Assembly: GCA_958295485.1 (NCBI GenBank)
Contig: OY282354.1
Span: forward strand, 3,434,042-3,498,041
Origin: an uncultured Gammaproteobacteria bacterium
Lineage (GTDB): Bacteria; Pseudomonadota; Gammaproteobacteria; Eutrophobiales; Eutrophobiaceae
Length of the DNA: 64,000 nucleotides
Reading direction: 5' to 3'
The notes beneath the pieces were generated by a model, which was not told the origin of the DNA, made no database searches, and worked only from the letters and a program-made list of their open reading frames with translations. The stretch's first letter is position 1. Each line of letters starts with the position of its first letter. The translations under genes and the position numbers were made by a program. Shown here in pieces: positions 34,562 to 43,246 of the stretch.

Positions 34562-34901
34562 GAAAGGTATCGGCCGTAGCGTAAGCGTGGGCGCCAATCA
34601 GAAAGTCGGAGATAATCCGTTCCCGCGGCCCGCCGGCCTGCCGGTATCGCAACCAGCGTAACCCGGCTTCGTAGGCGATGGCGGTATCGATTGGGGAGAT
34701 TGTCGCGCTGATTTCCTGCAACGCCTCTTCAAGCGTGGCGCGGTTGCCAAAAGCCGGGACGAGCTCCGCGTAAACTATATCGCAGACGAGAATCGCTCCC
34801 TGGTCATAGGCGTCTCGAAGCCATTTCTTCGAGTGGGGGCCGTGATGCTCATCAGGGAGGAACACGTCCAGCAGGACGCTCGTATCGACGGCGGTAATCA
34901 T
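34506..34901 (-). CDS. VapC-type PIN-domain toxin
   Basis: 131 residues, normal VapC size. The four acidic active-site residues of PIN ribonucleases are visible: Asp6 (AVDTSVLLD), Glu46 (VYAELV), Asp99 (ISDFLIGAHA) and Asp117 (LTRDRGF). VapC toxins cleave tRNA or rRNA. Its ATG overlaps the stop of the antitoxin gene upstream (ATGA), the usual TA arrangement. Confidence 0.92.
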   Translation of the reverse strand: MITAVDTSVLLDVFLPDEHHGPHSKKWLRDAYDQGAILVCDIVYAELVPAFGNRATLEEALQEISATISPIDTAIAYEAGLRWLRYRQAGGPRERIISDFLIGAHAYATADTFLTRDRGFYTTYFPELKKH

Positions 34902-35113
34902 CTTCCGCGAATCTTTTCAACGTAATCATCGGTATTCCCATTACTGCCCAAAATAGCGTACACCCGCTCCACCGGATGTTCTGCGGTTGTCTGTTTCTGA
35001 ATGAGCAGGCCTTCCCGGGTTGGGGTGATCTCAACCTCGACGTTATGACTCATGCCGAAACGCTCTCTCAGCCGCTTGGGAATAGTGATTTGTCCACGCT
35101 CGGAGATTCTCAT
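34898..35113 (-). CDS. VapB-type AbrB antitoxin
   Basis: 71 residues. The AbrB fold is SERGQITIPKRLRERFGM at the N-terminus; the C-terminal tail (HPVERVYAILGSNGNTDDYV) would bind the toxin. AAAGGAAAC precedes the ATG. It forms one unit with the VapC gene. An inverted repeat just upstream could be its operator. Confidence 0.9.
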   Translation of the reverse strand: MRISERGQITIPKRLRERFGMSHNVEVEITPTREGLLIQKQTTAEHPVERVYAILGSNGNTDDYVEKIRGR

Positions 35114-35122
35114 GTTTCCTTT

Positions 35123-35153
35123 AGTATGAATTATGGTTGCATCAAATCATACT
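35123..35153 (-). promoter_or_regulatory. Inverted repeat upstream of vapB
   Basis: AGTATGA (35123-35129) and its complement TCATACT (35147-35153) are separated by 17 bases, starting ten bases before the antitoxin start codon. The spacing suits binding of a VapB dimer pair. Clear -35 and -10 boxes were not identified. Confidence 0.4.
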
Positions 35154-35320
35154 CCCCCTGATATAAAATATGCAATTGGTACAGCAAGTCTCCCGGTTCC
35201 GCAGCCGACATCTAAAATACGGCTGCGCCCTGGCGCAACAATCTTTGTAAGTTTTAACGCTTTCTTCGTGGGCATTTTCAGCAAGTCGTCAAGGGTCCAT
35301 AATCCGTACTCCACCTGCAT
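35147..35320 (-). pseudogene. Truncated SAM-dependent methyltransferase
   Basis: A 57-codon frame begins MQVEYGLWTLDDLL and contains ILDVGCGTGRL, the glycine-rich SAM-binding motif I of class I methyltransferases, then stops 17 residues later. Upstream, a related frame (MNDHSFCEDAIA) is joined by a one-base deletion. The remainder of a 200-residue enzyme is missing. A second copy of the N-terminal part exists at 37306-37428. Confidence 0.7.
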
Positions 35321-35460
35321 CAGGCGATGGCGTCTTCACAAAATGAATGATCATTCTTTTTTCTGGACGGGACGGCGCAATGGTTCTTGGCCAGAAAGTA
35401 GGTGTCCTGCCTGAGCTATGGTTCTACTAACTTATAAGGGGAACCACTCTTTTCTCTTTG
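35273..35460. repeat. Direct duplication, copy 1 (segments A then B)
   Basis: Segment A (35273-35370, containing the methyltransferase N-terminus) is followed by segment B (35371-35460, with GGTTCTACTAACTTATAAGG). Both recur at 37254-37451, but in the order B then A. The two copies bracket an AT-rich island, as if foreign DNA entered a duplicated stretch. Confidence 0.8.
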
Positions 35461-35773
35461 GGCATTTTTTAAAATGCTTTCTAACTCTATTCTTGTCATT
35501 TTTCACAACAGTGTCACACATCGGACATTGAGTCTTGCCACTTTTATCATGATTGGCAAGATCAATTAAATAAATTAGCAAACCGGCACGATCTGCTTTC
35601 GTTATTTTTGGGGAATTCCCACAATCATGCAGACCCTCATCAGGAGGATTCAGAAATATTTTACTGCCACACGAACATTCGAAATAAATAATTTGAGCAT
35701 TACAACCTGAACAGGTCGTAGCATATGAATACACTTTAAAGCAATCTGGGCCATGGGTTGGAACATATCCCAT
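35432..35773 (-). CDS. Zinc-finger-like protein of unknown function
   Basis: 113 residues. Two cysteine clusters are visible: CSGC and CSC (Cys21, 24, 33 and 35), likely one zinc ribbon, and CPMC-x13-H-x3-C (Cys83, 86, His100, Cys104), a C2HC finger near the basic C-terminus. The protein is probably nucleic-acid or protein binding. The codon use is AT-rich compared with neighbours, and the gene sits at the left end of the island. I do not recognise a named family. Confidence 0.7.
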   Translation of the reverse strand: MGYVPTHGPDCFKVYSYATTCSGCNAQIIYFECSCGSKIFLNPPDEGLHDCGNSPKITKADRAGLLIYLIDLANHDKSGKTQCPMCDTVVKNDKNRVRKHFKKCPKRKEWFPL

Positions 35774-36015
35774 TCGATTTCTCTATATGATTTTAATAAG
35801 CTGGCGTGTCCAAGCAAGGATGTGCCGACTTGGTCCCGGACATACCTTACTTAATTGGTAGGCCCAAGACTGATAAATAATTGTCCCTGGAATTCCATTG
35901 ATCCGTTAGCAGGGACCGCCGTATACTACACTCTTTGAAGTTCTTTTTGTTCACATATATAATACGCAAGCAGCCGCGTATGATACGTCTCGGGGTAAAG
36001 CACAGAAGGAGTTCC

Positions 36016-36384
36016 ATGGGGATTTTTAATTCTTTGTTTGGAGGCAAGAATAAGTCATCATCCAACTTGCCACCGGAGGTTACTCAGATCTTGGAACTGT
36101 TCTTTTCCATGTATCACCCGAGAAAGTCGCGCAAAGCCCCCATAGGATATACCATTACCAAACTGCAAAACCAACCCTTTTTGTATGGAACGAACCGGAG
36201 AGTCGAACGATTTCCCTATGGCTTGCAGAAAGCCATTCGGACAACAACCAAAAAAATGATTGGCCTTCCGCTGCCGCCACCACAAGTGCGACAGGCGGAA
36301 GAGAGGATACAGTTTCAGCGGCCACGAGAGCATGAAGAACGGATAAAGATTGCTACGGCAAGTGTGCAAACAGTAACCTATTGA
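36016..36384 (+). CDS. Hypothetical soluble protein of the AT-rich island
   Basis: 122 residues from the ATG at 36016, which has AAGGAG four bases upstream; a frame from 35935 lacks such a site. The start MGIFNSLFGGKNKSSSNLPP resembles small membrane-associated phage or island proteins. No catalytic motif is visible; the C-terminus is Arg/Gln-rich. The next gene, a membrane protein, begins ten bases downstream, so the two likely act together. Confidence 0.6.
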   Translation: MGIFNSLFGGKNKSSSNLPPEVTQILELFFSMYHPRKSRKAPIGYTITKLQNQPFLYGTNRRVERFPYGLQKAIRTTTKKMIGLPLPPPQVRQAEERIQFQRPREHEERIKIATASVQTVTY

Positions 36385-36394
36385 TGATAGAAGC

Positions 36395-36844
36395 GTGTTT
36401 ACTGCTATCGCTACATTGATCAGCTTAGGATCATTTGTCTGGTCTTTTTTCCAGCCTATATGGGCTTGGGTACCGTTGAGCGTAGTGGCTTTTAGCTTAC
36501 TCTCTGTCTTGTTGGGCCTGAAATTAAAAAAATGGCAGTATGTGGTAGAATTATCTCCGAGTGCAAATGAAATGCTTCAAAAATTTGGACATTTCTATTC
36601 GATGCCATTTGCAGGCACAGACTTTAGTAGTGCATGTAGCGCTGTTCAATTAGGCGCTGTAGCGGTTGGCATTGTAGGTGTCTTTAACGACTTTTGGTGG
36701 GGTGCTGGCTTGGCTTTGTCATTTTGGTTCATTTTTGGGCCAGCGGCCATGTTTTTCAATCCGACGGTCTTCATTCGAAATCAACCAGGATTGCAAGCAG
36801 CACACGAGGAAGTCATGGATTGGATCATATCAAAGCGGCGTTAG
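36395..36844 (+). CDS. Small membrane protein of unknown function
   Basis: 149 residues starting with GTG. There are probably four hydrophobic segments: near 3-20, 25-42, 85-105 and 105-120, with polar loops between, then a charged C-terminal tail (EEVMDWIISKRR). It follows the preceding small gene by ten bases in the same island. I recognise no family. The start could also lie further inside. Confidence 0.6.
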   Translation: MFTAIATLISLGSFVWSFFQPIWAWVPLSVVAFSLLSVLLGLKLKKWQYVVELSPSANEMLQKFGHFYSMPFAGTDFSSACSAVQLGAVAVGIVGVFNDFWWGAGLALSFWFIFGPAAMFFNPTVFIRNQPGLQAAHEEVMDWIISKRR

Positions 36845-37021
36845 TGAAAACCATCTCCAACGAGACGCTCCAACCGACCAAAATCCGCTGTGTTTTCTTT
36901 GCTCATGGCAATCACTCTTGAATCAGTTCTAACTGAACTGTGAAATATGTCAAAGGTCATAGTGAAGACTATGGCTATATTGCGCCGATAATCCGCACCA
37001 CAGAAGAATTATCAGGAGAGT

Positions 37022-37216
37022 ATGCGTATGATGTGGAAAGACCCCATCGTTGACGAAGTTCGGGAAATACGAGACCGGACAGCAGCACGCTTTGATTACG
37101 ATATCAAAGCCATAGGGCGCTATTACCAAGAGAAACAGCGCAAAAGCGACCATCAGTTTGTCACGCGTCCGCCAAGACCGACACCCACAACTGTTAGTGT
37201 GGTGTCTCACAAATAG
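37022..37216 (+). CDS. Short MWKDPIVDEVR-type protein, candidate antitoxin
   Basis: 64 residues. WKDPIVDEVREIRDRTAARF followed by DYDIKAIGRYYQEKQRK resembles a widespread small bacterial family I recall as often next to toxin-like genes. AGGAGA is spaced best for the second or third Met (37028 or 37031). A 37-codon frame at 36940-37053 (start GTG) overlaps it and could be a remnant of a partner. The family assignment is by memory of its pattern. Confidence 0.6.
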   Translation: MRMMWKDPIVDEVREIRDRTAARFDYDIKAIGRYYQEKQRKSDHQFVTRPPRPTPTTVSVVSHK

Positions 37217-37253
37217 ATTTTATTTATCGTTGAGCACTGTCCATGGCCAGTCC

Positions 37254-37451
37254 GGCACGATGGCTCTTGCCAGAAAGCAGGTATCCTGTCTGAGCTATGG
37301 TTCTACTAACTTATAAGGGGAACCATTCTTTTCTCTTTGAGTATTTTCAGCAAATCGTCGAGGGTCTGTAATCCGTACTCCACCTGCATCAGCCGGATGG
37401 CGTCTTCACAAAATGAATGGCCATTCATTTTGTGGACAAGACGGCGCGATT
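37254..37451. repeat. Direct duplication, copy 2 (segments B then A)
   Basis: Segment B (37254-37340) and segment A (37343-37451) match copy 1 at about 90 per cent by eye, in swapped order. On the minus strand a 40-codon frame (37306-37428) starts MNGHSFCEDAIRLMQVEYGL, the intact N-terminus of the methyltransferase remnant, and stops inside B. Copy 2 lacks the frameshift of copy 1. Confidence 0.8.
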
Positions 37452-37491
37452 ATGACACGATGCAAGGGTATCCGAACAAGCTGGGGAAATT

Positions 37492-38811
37492 ATGCTGCGC
37501 AGTCGTGAAAAATCCAATGTTCATTTTCGGAAGGCGGTAAAGCGCCTGCCCCTGGGGGTCGCCTCGAATTTCCGCTACTGGGGTGAAGACCGGACGATTT
37601 ATGTCAAACGGGGCAAGGGCGGCCGGATGTGGGACATCGATGACAATGAGTACATTGATTATCGGCTGGGTTATGGACCGGCTATTTTAGGTTATGCCGA
37701 CGACCGCGTCGATAAGGCGGCCCGGGACGGCATGGAGGTCGGCGGGGTATTTGCGCTCTCGACAGAGCTCGAACATAAGGTGGCTGAGCGGATTTGCAGC
37801 ATGGCGCCGGCTGCCGAGTTGGTGAGGTTTTCCGTATCCGGCACGGAAGCGGTCATGGCGGCCTTGAGGGTGGCGCGCGCGTATACCGGCAAAGACGAAT
37901 ATGTACTGGTGGAGGGGGGGTATCACGGCGTGTTCAGTGAATGCCTGTGGTACGCCGCAGTCGAGGGTTGGGATGAGAGTCAAGGGGACCCGGAATTATT
38001 GCCTTACAGCGAGGGTATACCCCGCCTGTACAGTCACTTGATACACAGGGTTCCGATGAACGACGCCGACCGGCTTGAGCGGTTATTCAAACGCCATGCC
38101 GATAAAATTGGCGCTTTCCTGGTTGAACCCATGATGGGGAATTGCTGCTCCATCACCGCGGATCGTCAATACCTCGAGGACGTGCGCTGGTTATGCACTA
38201 AATATAACGCGCTGCTGATCATCGATGAGGTTAAAACAGGTTTTCGGGTAGCCAAGGGCGGCGTTCAGGAACTGATGGGCGTCAATGCCGATCTATGCAC
38301 TTTCGCAAAGTCCATGGCTAACGGCTACCCGATTTCCGCGCTGGCGGGGAAAGAGGAGATCATGCGCATCATCGGCAAAAGAGTGGTTCACGGCGGTACC
38401 TATACGGCCCACTCGGTGGCATTGGCCGCCGCTGACAAAACCCTTGAAATTTTAGATGAAACGGAAGCGTTGGCTGATATTGCCGACTATGGCGCGAGGC
38501 TGCGCGAGGGTATCGGCAAGATCCTGTCGCGTCGTGGCATCCCTCACTGCTTTGTCGGCCATCCTGCCATGTCGGGATTGTTTTTCGCTTCAACGCCGCC
38601 TGACAACTACCGGGACTGGGTACATACCGACTATACTTTCTACAAGGCCTTGGCGCCGAACCTGCATGACGCCGGCATACTGGTGGAACCGGATTCCCGG
38701 GAGCCCTGGTTTATCTGTGAAGCCCATGCTGAAAACTGCCTTGACGAAACCATCGCGAAGTTTGAGCAGGCGCTTGACGTGACCTTGGAACAACGCGGAA
38801 AATGTGAATAA
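37492..38811 (+). CDS. Class III (glutamate-1-semialdehyde aminomutase-like) aminotransferase
   Basis: 439 residues. PLP-enzyme motifs: RFSVSGTEAVMAALRVAR (phosphate cup), LLIIDEVKTGFR, and the Schiff-base lysine in CTFAKSMANGYP. The N-terminus (GVASNFRYWGE) and overall pattern fit the GSA-aminomutase-like branch, used in many amine and amino-acid pathways. It is the first gene of a rightward operon. The substrate is unknown; an amino or aldehyde intermediate of the operon's pathway is likely. Confidence 0.87.
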   Translation: MLRSREKSNVHFRKAVKRLPLGVASNFRYWGEDRTIYVKRGKGGRMWDIDDNEYIDYRLGYGPAILGYADDRVDKAARDGMEVGGVFALSTELEHKVAERICSMAPAAELVRFSVSGTEAVMAALRVARAYTGKDEYVLVEGGYHGVFSECLWYAAVEGWDESQGDPELLPYSEGIPRLYSHLIHRVPMNDADRLERLFKRHADKIGAFLVEPMMGNCCSITADRQYLEDVRWLCTKYNALLIIDEVKTGFRVAKGGVQELMGVNADLCTFAKSMANGYPISALAGKEEIMRIIGKRVVHGGTYTAHSVALAAADKTLEILDETEALADIADYGARLREGIGKILSRRGIPHCFVGHPAMSGLFFASTPPDNYRDWVHTDYTFYKALAPNLHDAGILVEPDSREPWFICEAHAENCLDETIAKFEQALDVTLEQRGKCE

Positions 38812-38849
38812 CGACTTCGTGTGATGATGCGTATTGGAGCCTGGGGGCC

Positions 38850-40466
38850 GTGAAGAAATATGACGTTATCGTGATCGGCGCCGGTCATAACGGCCTGACC
38901 AATGCCGCCTACCTGGCCAAGGCCGGGTTGAGCGCGCTCGTCGTGGAAAAGAATCCCTGGACAGGGGGCGCATCCGTCAGCCGTTCCCTGTACGAGGGCT
39001 GGACCTATTCGAATTGCTCCTACGTGTGCAGCCTGTTTCGCCCGGAAATCTACCGCGACCTGGAACTTGCGCGGCACGGTTTGCAGGTTATTCCATACGA
39101 AGGCGGCATTACCTTTATGCGGAACGGCGATTATTTTGGCAGTTATTCCGATACGGAACGCCACTATCGCGAAATTGCCAGACACTCCAAACGCGACGCC
39201 GATGCCTATGTCCGTTATGAGGCAGACGTCTCCCGCCAGACCCGGTTAATTCGACCGCTGCTGCTGAGAACCCCGCCGGACCCCGTCTCGTTCAAACCCC
39301 GGGACGTAATGGAGCTGATCTACCTAATAAGAACCTATTGGGACCTGGGCGAGGATATCCTGTATGACACCATCCGTTTCTGGACTATGAGCGTGGGTGA
39401 CTTCCTCGATGAATATTTTGAATCGGACATCGTCAAGGCGCACCTGGCGGGCAGCGGCATCATCGGCACGGCGCTCGGTGTCTATTCTCCGGGAACGGCT
39501 TATGTCCTGCTGCATCACTACATGGGCGACGTGGACGGCAGCGTCGGTTCATGGGGATTTGCCCGGGGCGGCATGGGGTCTATTGCCAAAGCCCTGGCGG
39601 CGGCATTTCAATCATTTGGCGGCGAGATCAAGGTCGATGCGGGCGTAGATAAAATTCTGGTCGCCAATGGTCGGGTCAAGGGCGTCGCGCTGGAAAACGG
39701 CGATGAACATTATGCCAATATCGTCGTTTCCAACCTCGACCCGAAACGTACCTTCCTGAACATCATGGATGAGAAGGACCTGCCCGGAGACGTCGTCAGG
39801 AAGGCAAGGAATTTCAAGATCCGTGGTTCTTCAGGGAAGTTGAACATCGCGCTGGATGGCATGCCGGCCTTTTATGGCATGGCCGAAGGGCATGAACTGT
39901 TAAAAGCGGATTTTCATTTCACTGACTCGCTGGAGCGCATGGAAAGGGCTTACGACGACTGGAAGAACGGTACCTGGTCAAAGGACCCTTACCTGGATAC
40001 TTTGATCCCTACCCAGGTAGACCCTACGATGGCGCCACCGGGCAAACACATGATGAGCGTATTCGTTCAGTACTGCCCGCCGCAAGTAAACGGCCGGGAC
40101 TGGACTGATGAAAAACGGGATGAATTCGGCCAAACCATCATCGATCAGATCTCGGAATACAGCCCGAACTTCAAGGACTTGATATTGCACGCCGAAATCC
40201 GCACCCCACGGGAACTGGAAAACGAGGTAGGCCTGACCGAGGGAAATATCTTCCAGGGGGAACTGACCGCAGACCAGTTGTTGTTCAACCGCCCCTTCCC
40301 CGGCTATGCCCAGTATCGGGGACCCGTCAAGGGAATGTATATGTCCGGTTCCGGGACGCATCCGGGCGGTGGCGTGATGGGCGCCCCGGGCGCCAATTCC
40401 GCCAGGGAAATCCTGCTGGACCTGGGCCGAAAGAATATCGTCCCGGCAGCCCTCAACGATGAGTAA
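38850..40466 (+). CDS. PYROXD2-like NAD(P)/FAD-dependent oxidoreductase 1
   Basis: 538 residues, starting with GTG. FAD motif YDVIVIGAGHNGLTNAAYLA, then VVEKNPWTGGASVSR, and the C-terminal MSGSGTHPGGGVMGAPG, all typical of the phytoene-desaturase-like PYROXD2 group. It shares the whole pattern with the next gene, so the pair arose by duplication. The stop overlaps the next start by eight bases. It probably oxidises a C-N or C-C bond in the operon's pathway. Confidence 0.85.
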   Translation: MKKYDVIVIGAGHNGLTNAAYLAKAGLSALVVEKNPWTGGASVSRSLYEGWTYSNCSYVCSLFRPEIYRDLELARHGLQVIPYEGGITFMRNGDYFGSYSDTERHYREIARHSKRDADAYVRYEADVSRQTRLIRPLLLRTPPDPVSFKPRDVMELIYLIRTYWDLGEDILYDTIRFWTMSVGDFLDEYFESDIVKAHLAGSGIIGTALGVYSPGTAYVLLHHYMGDVDGSVGSWGFARGGMGSIAKALAAAFQSFGGEIKVDAGVDKILVANGRVKGVALENGDEHYANIVVSNLDPKRTFLNIMDEKDLPGDVVRKARNFKIRGSSGKLNIALDGMPAFYGMAEGHELLKADFHFTDSLERMERAYDDWKNGTWSKDPYLDTLIPTQVDPTMAPPGKHMMSVFVQYCPPQVNGRDWTDEKRDEFGQTIIDQISEYSPNFKDLILHAEIRTPRELENEVGLTEGNIFQGELTADQLLFNRPFPGYAQYRGPVKGMYMSGSGTHPGGGVMGAPGANSAREILLDLGRKNIVPAALNDE

Positions 40467-42027
40467 GCGATACGATGTCATTATTGTCGGGGCCGGCCAC
40501 AATGGTCTGGTTTGCGCGACTTACCTGGCCCTGGCCGGCTACTCGGTCCTGGTGGTTGAAGCAAACGAACGGGTCGGCGGCGCGGCGATCACCCGTGAAT
40601 TCGCCCCTGGTTATTCGGTCTCTGCTTGCGCCCATTTGCTTTTCCTGTTGCACCCGAAGATCGTTGCTGATTTGTCGTTGGAGCGGCACGGCCTGAAACC
40701 GGCGGCAACCGATTTGCACACCGTTGCCTTGGCGGCGGACGGCGCTCATCTCACCCTGACCGCAGACGCCATTGACGGCAATGGGGTATCCACTGGCGAC
40801 CGCGCCGCCTACCCCCTGTTCCTGAATAAACTCCGGCGTTTTGCCGGCGTTTTGCAAAAGACGTTTATGACCCGTCCGCCCCGGTTGGCGCATAAGAGCA
40901 TGGCGGACCTGACGGCCCTGGCAAAGCTGGGTTTGAGCCTGCGCCTGTTGGGGCGGGACGATATGCGGGAATTGTTGCGAATAGGCGCAATCAACATCCA
41001 CGACGTGTTGCAGGAAACCTTTGAAAACGACCTGCTGAAAGGCGCGATGGGTTTCGATGCGGTATCAGGCGGCAACCTGGGGCCGCGCTCCCCCAACACG
41101 GTCTTGACCTGCCTGTATCGACTGACGGGCCAGCTAAACAGCAAGGGCAGCGGCATCTCCATACCGGCGGGGGGCATGGGCGCGGTTACCGGCTCATTGC
41201 GGGCGGGGGCGGAGGCGGCGGGCGTGGAAATCGTGACTGGTACGCCGGTTAAACGAATATTGCTGGACAGGGACCGGGCCACCGGCGTTGAGACCAGCGA
41301 CGGTGAGCGAATAAGCGGCGCGATAGTCGTTTCCAATGCCGACCCCAAGACCACGTTTATGAAATTGGTCGGCGCAAGAAATATCGAAACCGGTTTTGCC
41401 CGGCGCATCGACAATATTCGGATGCAGGGCAAGGCGGCGAAGCTGCACCTGGCCCTGGATGGCCCACCGACGTTCAGGGGGTTAGAACAGACCCAGCTGG
41501 GTCAACGGCTGGTTATCGCGCCGTCATTGAACTACGTCGAGCGAGCCTTCGACTGCTCCAAGTATGGCGAGTATTCAAACCAACCCACCATGGAGATCAA
41601 CATACCATCCGTTCATGACGACAGCCTGGCGCCAAAGGGAAAGCACGTCCTGTCCGCCATCATCCAGTATGCCCCATACAATTTACGCGCCGGTTGGGAC
41701 GCCGAACGCGCCGCCTTCAAGCAATTGATTATCGATAAGCTGGCGGAATATGCCCCCGGCATCGAAGAGCGGATTATCGCCTCGGAGTTATTGACACCGC
41801 CCGACATTGAAAAAGAGTTCAATATCCATGGCGGTCACTGGCACCACGGCGAATGCAGCCCGGATCAATTCATGATGTTGCGTCCGACCCCCGGCGCCGC
41901 CCAGTATGCTACTCCGGTTGCCGGTTTGTACCTGTGCGGCGCGGGTTCCCATCCGGGGGGCGGCGTACTGGGGCTGGCCGGCCGCAATGCTTCGACCGAG
42001 ATATTGAAACGGGAGAAAACCCCATGA
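40459..42027 (+). CDS. PYROXD2-like NAD(P)/FAD-dependent oxidoreductase 2
   Basis: 522 residues. FAD motif YDVIIVGAGHNGLVCATYLA and C-terminal LCGAGSHPGGGVLGLAG. It is a clear paralogue of the preceding gene but differs in the middle. The two may form a heteromer or act on successive intermediates. ATGA overlap with the next gene shows coupled translation. Confidence 0.85.
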   Translation: MSKRYDVIIVGAGHNGLVCATYLALAGYSVLVVEANERVGGAAITREFAPGYSVSACAHLLFLLHPKIVADLSLERHGLKPAATDLHTVALAADGAHLTLTADAIDGNGVSTGDRAAYPLFLNKLRRFAGVLQKTFMTRPPRLAHKSMADLTALAKLGLSLRLLGRDDMRELLRIGAINIHDVLQETFENDLLKGAMGFDAVSGGNLGPRSPNTVLTCLYRLTGQLNSKGSGISIPAGGMGAVTGSLRAGAEAAGVEIVTGTPVKRILLDRDRATGVETSDGERISGAIVVSNADPKTTFMKLVGARNIETGFARRIDNIRMQGKAAKLHLALDGPPTFRGLEQTQLGQRLVIAPSLNYVERAFDCSKYGEYSNQPTMEINIPSVHDDSLAPKGKHVLSAIIQYAPYNLRAGWDAERAAFKQLIIDKLAEYAPGIEERIIASELLTPPDIEKEFNIHGGHWHHGECSPDQFMMLRPTPGAAQYATPVAGLYLCGAGSHPGGGVLGLAGRNASTEILKREKTP

Positions 42028-43235
42028 CCGCGCCCATGACTGAGCCCATGATTGCGCGCGCGGCGGACAAGCGCGTATTGCCCACGCCGTTCCACGCGCG
42101 CGCCTCAGCCCTGTGCCAAACCAACTGCTGGTCATCCTGGAATGCCTATACCGTCGTTGATCTTTACTCCACGCTTGAAGATGAGTATTTCGCCATTCGC
42201 AACGCTACCGCGGCATTCGACCTGACGCCTATGGCCAAATACCGGATCAGCGGCAAGGACGGCCTCGCCTACCTGGATAAATTGATGACGCGCAAGATGG
42301 GCAAGCTGACACCGGGACGCGTCATGTACGCGGCCTGGTGCAATGACCGGGGACACGTACTGGATGACGGGACAGTTTTTCATCTGGATAAAAATCACTG
42401 GCGTTTATGTTCACAGGAACGTCACCTGGACTGGCTGCTGGCAACGGCAATGGGGTTCGACGTCGAGATCCACGATGAATCCGCCGAGGTAGCCGGATTG
42501 GCCGTACAAGGACCAACCTCCTGTCGGACCTTGAAAGCCATGAATCTTGAAGGTATTGAAAACCTGAAACCATTTCAGTTGCGGTATTTCCCATTCGATG
42601 ACACTGAATTATTGGTGTCGCGGACCGGCTTTACCGGCGATTTGGGTTATGAGTTGTGGATTGAACCCGCCCATGCGGAAAAATTATGGGATGCCCTCTT
42701 CATTGCCGGAAAACCCCATGGCATCCTGCCGAACGGCGGCCAGGCCCTGGATATGGCCCGCATCGAAGCAGGTTTCATTCAAGCGGGCGTGGAATTTGTG
42801 CCGGCTGCCGAGCTGGTGCGCCCGGACCGGGGACGGTCGCCGTTTGAATTGGGGCTGGGTTGGCTGGTGCATTTTGACAAGCCGATATTCAACGGGAGAA
42901 GGGCCTTGCTGGAAGAGCGGGAAAAAGGTTCGCGCTATCGTTTCGTTCGCCTGGACATTGACGGGAACAAACCGGGGAATGAGGCTTTCATCTACAACGG
43001 CAAAAAAGAAATCGTGGGACACATTACTTCCGCCACCTGGTCGCCCAGCGCCAAGATGAATATCGCCCTGGCTTCACTAAAGATGCCCTGGGGGCGGCCC
43101 GGGGATGAGCTGTACGCGGAGATTTACTATAATCGCGAATTACAATGGAATCGATTAATGGCTCGTTGCAAGGTTGTGAACGATGCTTTTTTTGCGCCGC
43201 CACGCCGCCGGGAAACACCGCCGCGGGACTATTGA
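42024..43235 (+). CDS. GcvT-like aminomethyltransferase family protein
   Basis: 403 residues from the ATG at 42024 that overlaps the previous stop; an upstream frame in that gene is a shadow. The GcvT pattern is visible: AAFDLTPMAKYRISG, a folate-side Tyr/Asp region, VLVSRTGFTGDLGYELW-like TGFTGDLGYELW, and GQALDMARIEAGF. Members transfer a one-carbon unit to tetrahydrofolate. With oxygenase and oxidoreductase genes alongside, it likely captures methylene or methyl groups from a demethylated amine. It could also be a demethylase acting on dimethylated compounds. Confidence 0.87.
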   Translation: MTAPMTEPMIARAADKRVLPTPFHARASALCQTNCWSSWNAYTVVDLYSTLEDEYFAIRNATAAFDLTPMAKYRISGKDGLAYLDKLMTRKMGKLTPGRVMYAAWCNDRGHVLDDGTVFHLDKNHWRLCSQERHLDWLLATAMGFDVEIHDESAEVAGLAVQGPTSCRTLKAMNLEGIENLKPFQLRYFPFDDTELLVSRTGFTGDLGYELWIEPAHAEKLWDALFIAGKPHGILPNGGQALDMARIEAGFIQAGVEFVPAAELVRPDRGRSPFELGLGWLVHFDKPIFNGRRALLEEREKGSRYRFVRLDIDGNKPGNEAFIYNGKKEIVGHITSATWSPSAKMNIALASLKMPWGRPGDELYAEIYYNRELQWNRLMARCKVVNDAFFAPPRRRETPPRDY

Positions 43236-43246
43236 GCGCGCCGCCT

